14,675 bases of DNA, taken from contig USCR01000049.1 of the NCBI GenBank assembly GCA_900553295.1, positions 1-14,675 on the forward strand, in the 5' to 3' direction. Source of the stretch: an uncultured Eubacteriales bacterium. GTDB lineage: Bacteria > Bacillota > Clostridia > Christensenellales > Aristaeellaceae. The position numbers and the translations under genes are program-made. A model generated the notes under the pieces. The model made no database searches. It was not told the DNA's origin and saw nothing but the letters and a program-made list of their open reading frames with translations. This document shows positions 13,921-14,675 of the stretch, one piece after another (the stretch's first letter is position 1; each line of letters starts with the position of its first letter).

Positions 13921-14675
13921 TGAAGAGACTGGTTTCCCTGCTTGTGGCGGCGGCGATGCTGCTGGTGGCTTTTTCTGCGGTGGCGGAAGAAATCAGCGGC
14001 CCCCTGGTACTGTACAGCTCCATGACGGACAACGACATCGATAACCTGATCGAAGCGTTCAACGAGGTGTACCCCAACGTGGAGGTTGAGGTGGTGAACG
14101 GCTCCGCGGGCGAGCTGGCGGCGCGAATCCGCGCGGAAAAGGACAACCCCCAGGGCGACCTGCAGTGGGGCGGATTGTCCCCCGCGGACGGCGATGCCAA
14201 CGACGATATTTTTGCCGAATACCTCTCCCCCTATGAAGCAGATCTCCCCGACGCCTACAAGTCGCATAACGGGCGGTACAACCAGGATCACCTGAGTACC
14301 ATCTGCTTCTGCATCAATGTGGAGCTGGAAAAGGAGCTGGGGCTGAATATCCAGAGCTACGAGGATCTGCTGGACCCGGCGCTGAAGGGCCGCATTGTGC
14401 TTTCCGACCCCAACTCCTCCTCGGCGGCGTGGAATAATATGTGCAATATCTTTGCCGTATATGGCTATGATACCCAGGAGGCCTGGGACTATCTGCGGGC
14501 GCTGCTGGAAAACGGCCTGGTGATCTCCACTTCTTCCTCCGTGTGCTTCAAGAGCGTGGACAGCGGCGAATATGTGGTTGGCCTTACCTATGAGGATGGC
14601 GCCGATACGCTGCTGAAGGCTGGCTCCACCAATATCCGCATGCAGTACCCCACCAATGGTGCATCGGCTACGTCC
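13921..14675 (+). CDS. ABC importer solute-binding protein (AfuA/FbpA-type), 3' truncated
   Basis: The 251 residues visible run to the window end without a stop. A signal peptide (about 1-22, ending SAVA|EE) precedes a binding domain with typical class landmarks: LVLYSSMTDNDIDNLIEAF (28-46), GSAGELAARIRAEKDNPQGDLQWGG and LLDPALKGRIVLSDP. An AAGGAGGT ribosome site sits seven bases before the ATG. There is no lipobox cysteine, which is unusual for a binding protein of a cell without an outer membrane. Family members bind Fe3+, thiamine, phosphonates or sugar phosphates (AfuA); the ligand cannot be decided here. Confidence 0.9.

Overview
The window (about 14.7 kb, fairly GC-rich, short intergenic gaps, strong AGGAGG-type ribosome sites, TTG/GTG starts, a class B sortase and an LPxTG-like anchored protein) looks like a chromosomal segment of a Gram-positive-type bacterium. 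It is most likely a clostridial Firmicute of the gut type. This is inferred from gene content and signal-peptide style, not from any marker gene.

Layout. (1) 1-543, plus strand: the 3' end of an EAL-domain (c-di-GMP phosphodiesterase) gene that begins before the window. (2) 3197-776, minus strand: a compact five-gene operon, every junction overlapping or nearly touching. It encodes an ECF sigma factor, a 41-residue single-span membrane peptide, a 7-8 span membrane protein, a PrsW-type intramembrane protease and a two-span membrane protein, and it ends at a strong hairpin at 696-743. It reads as a membrane signalling module in which a protease may release the sigma factor, but no classical anti-sigma domain is visible. 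(3) 7001-3387, minus strand: a 1204-residue surface protein with a signal peptide, a novel N-terminal beta-rich region, InlB-type repeats, four Ig-like repeats of 100 residues and a C-terminal APQTG sorting signal. (4) 9846-7160, minus strand: an export-related operon of class B sortase, chagasin-like cysteine-protease inhibitor (family I42), double SH3b secreted protein and a small acidic secreted protein, closed by a hairpin terminator at 7116-7151. The sortase is the obvious candidate to anchor the surface protein in (3).

(5) 10774-10070, minus strand: L-ribulose-5-phosphate 4-epimerase (araD-like). (6) 11072-14675, plus strand: an ABC importer operon of the Fe3+/AfuABC type, made of an ATPase with a TOBE-like tail, a permease with two fused six-span halves and a solute-binding protein cut off by the window end. 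The araD and ABC promoters diverge from a shared AT-rich region (10775-11071) with a palindrome that could bind a regulator.

The parts most worth a second look are the sigma/PrsW operon with its unrecognised partners, the sortase operon carrying a cysteine-protease inhibitor beside its likely substrate, and two striking DNA inverted repeats (7013-7032 and 9893-9955) with no assigned role.
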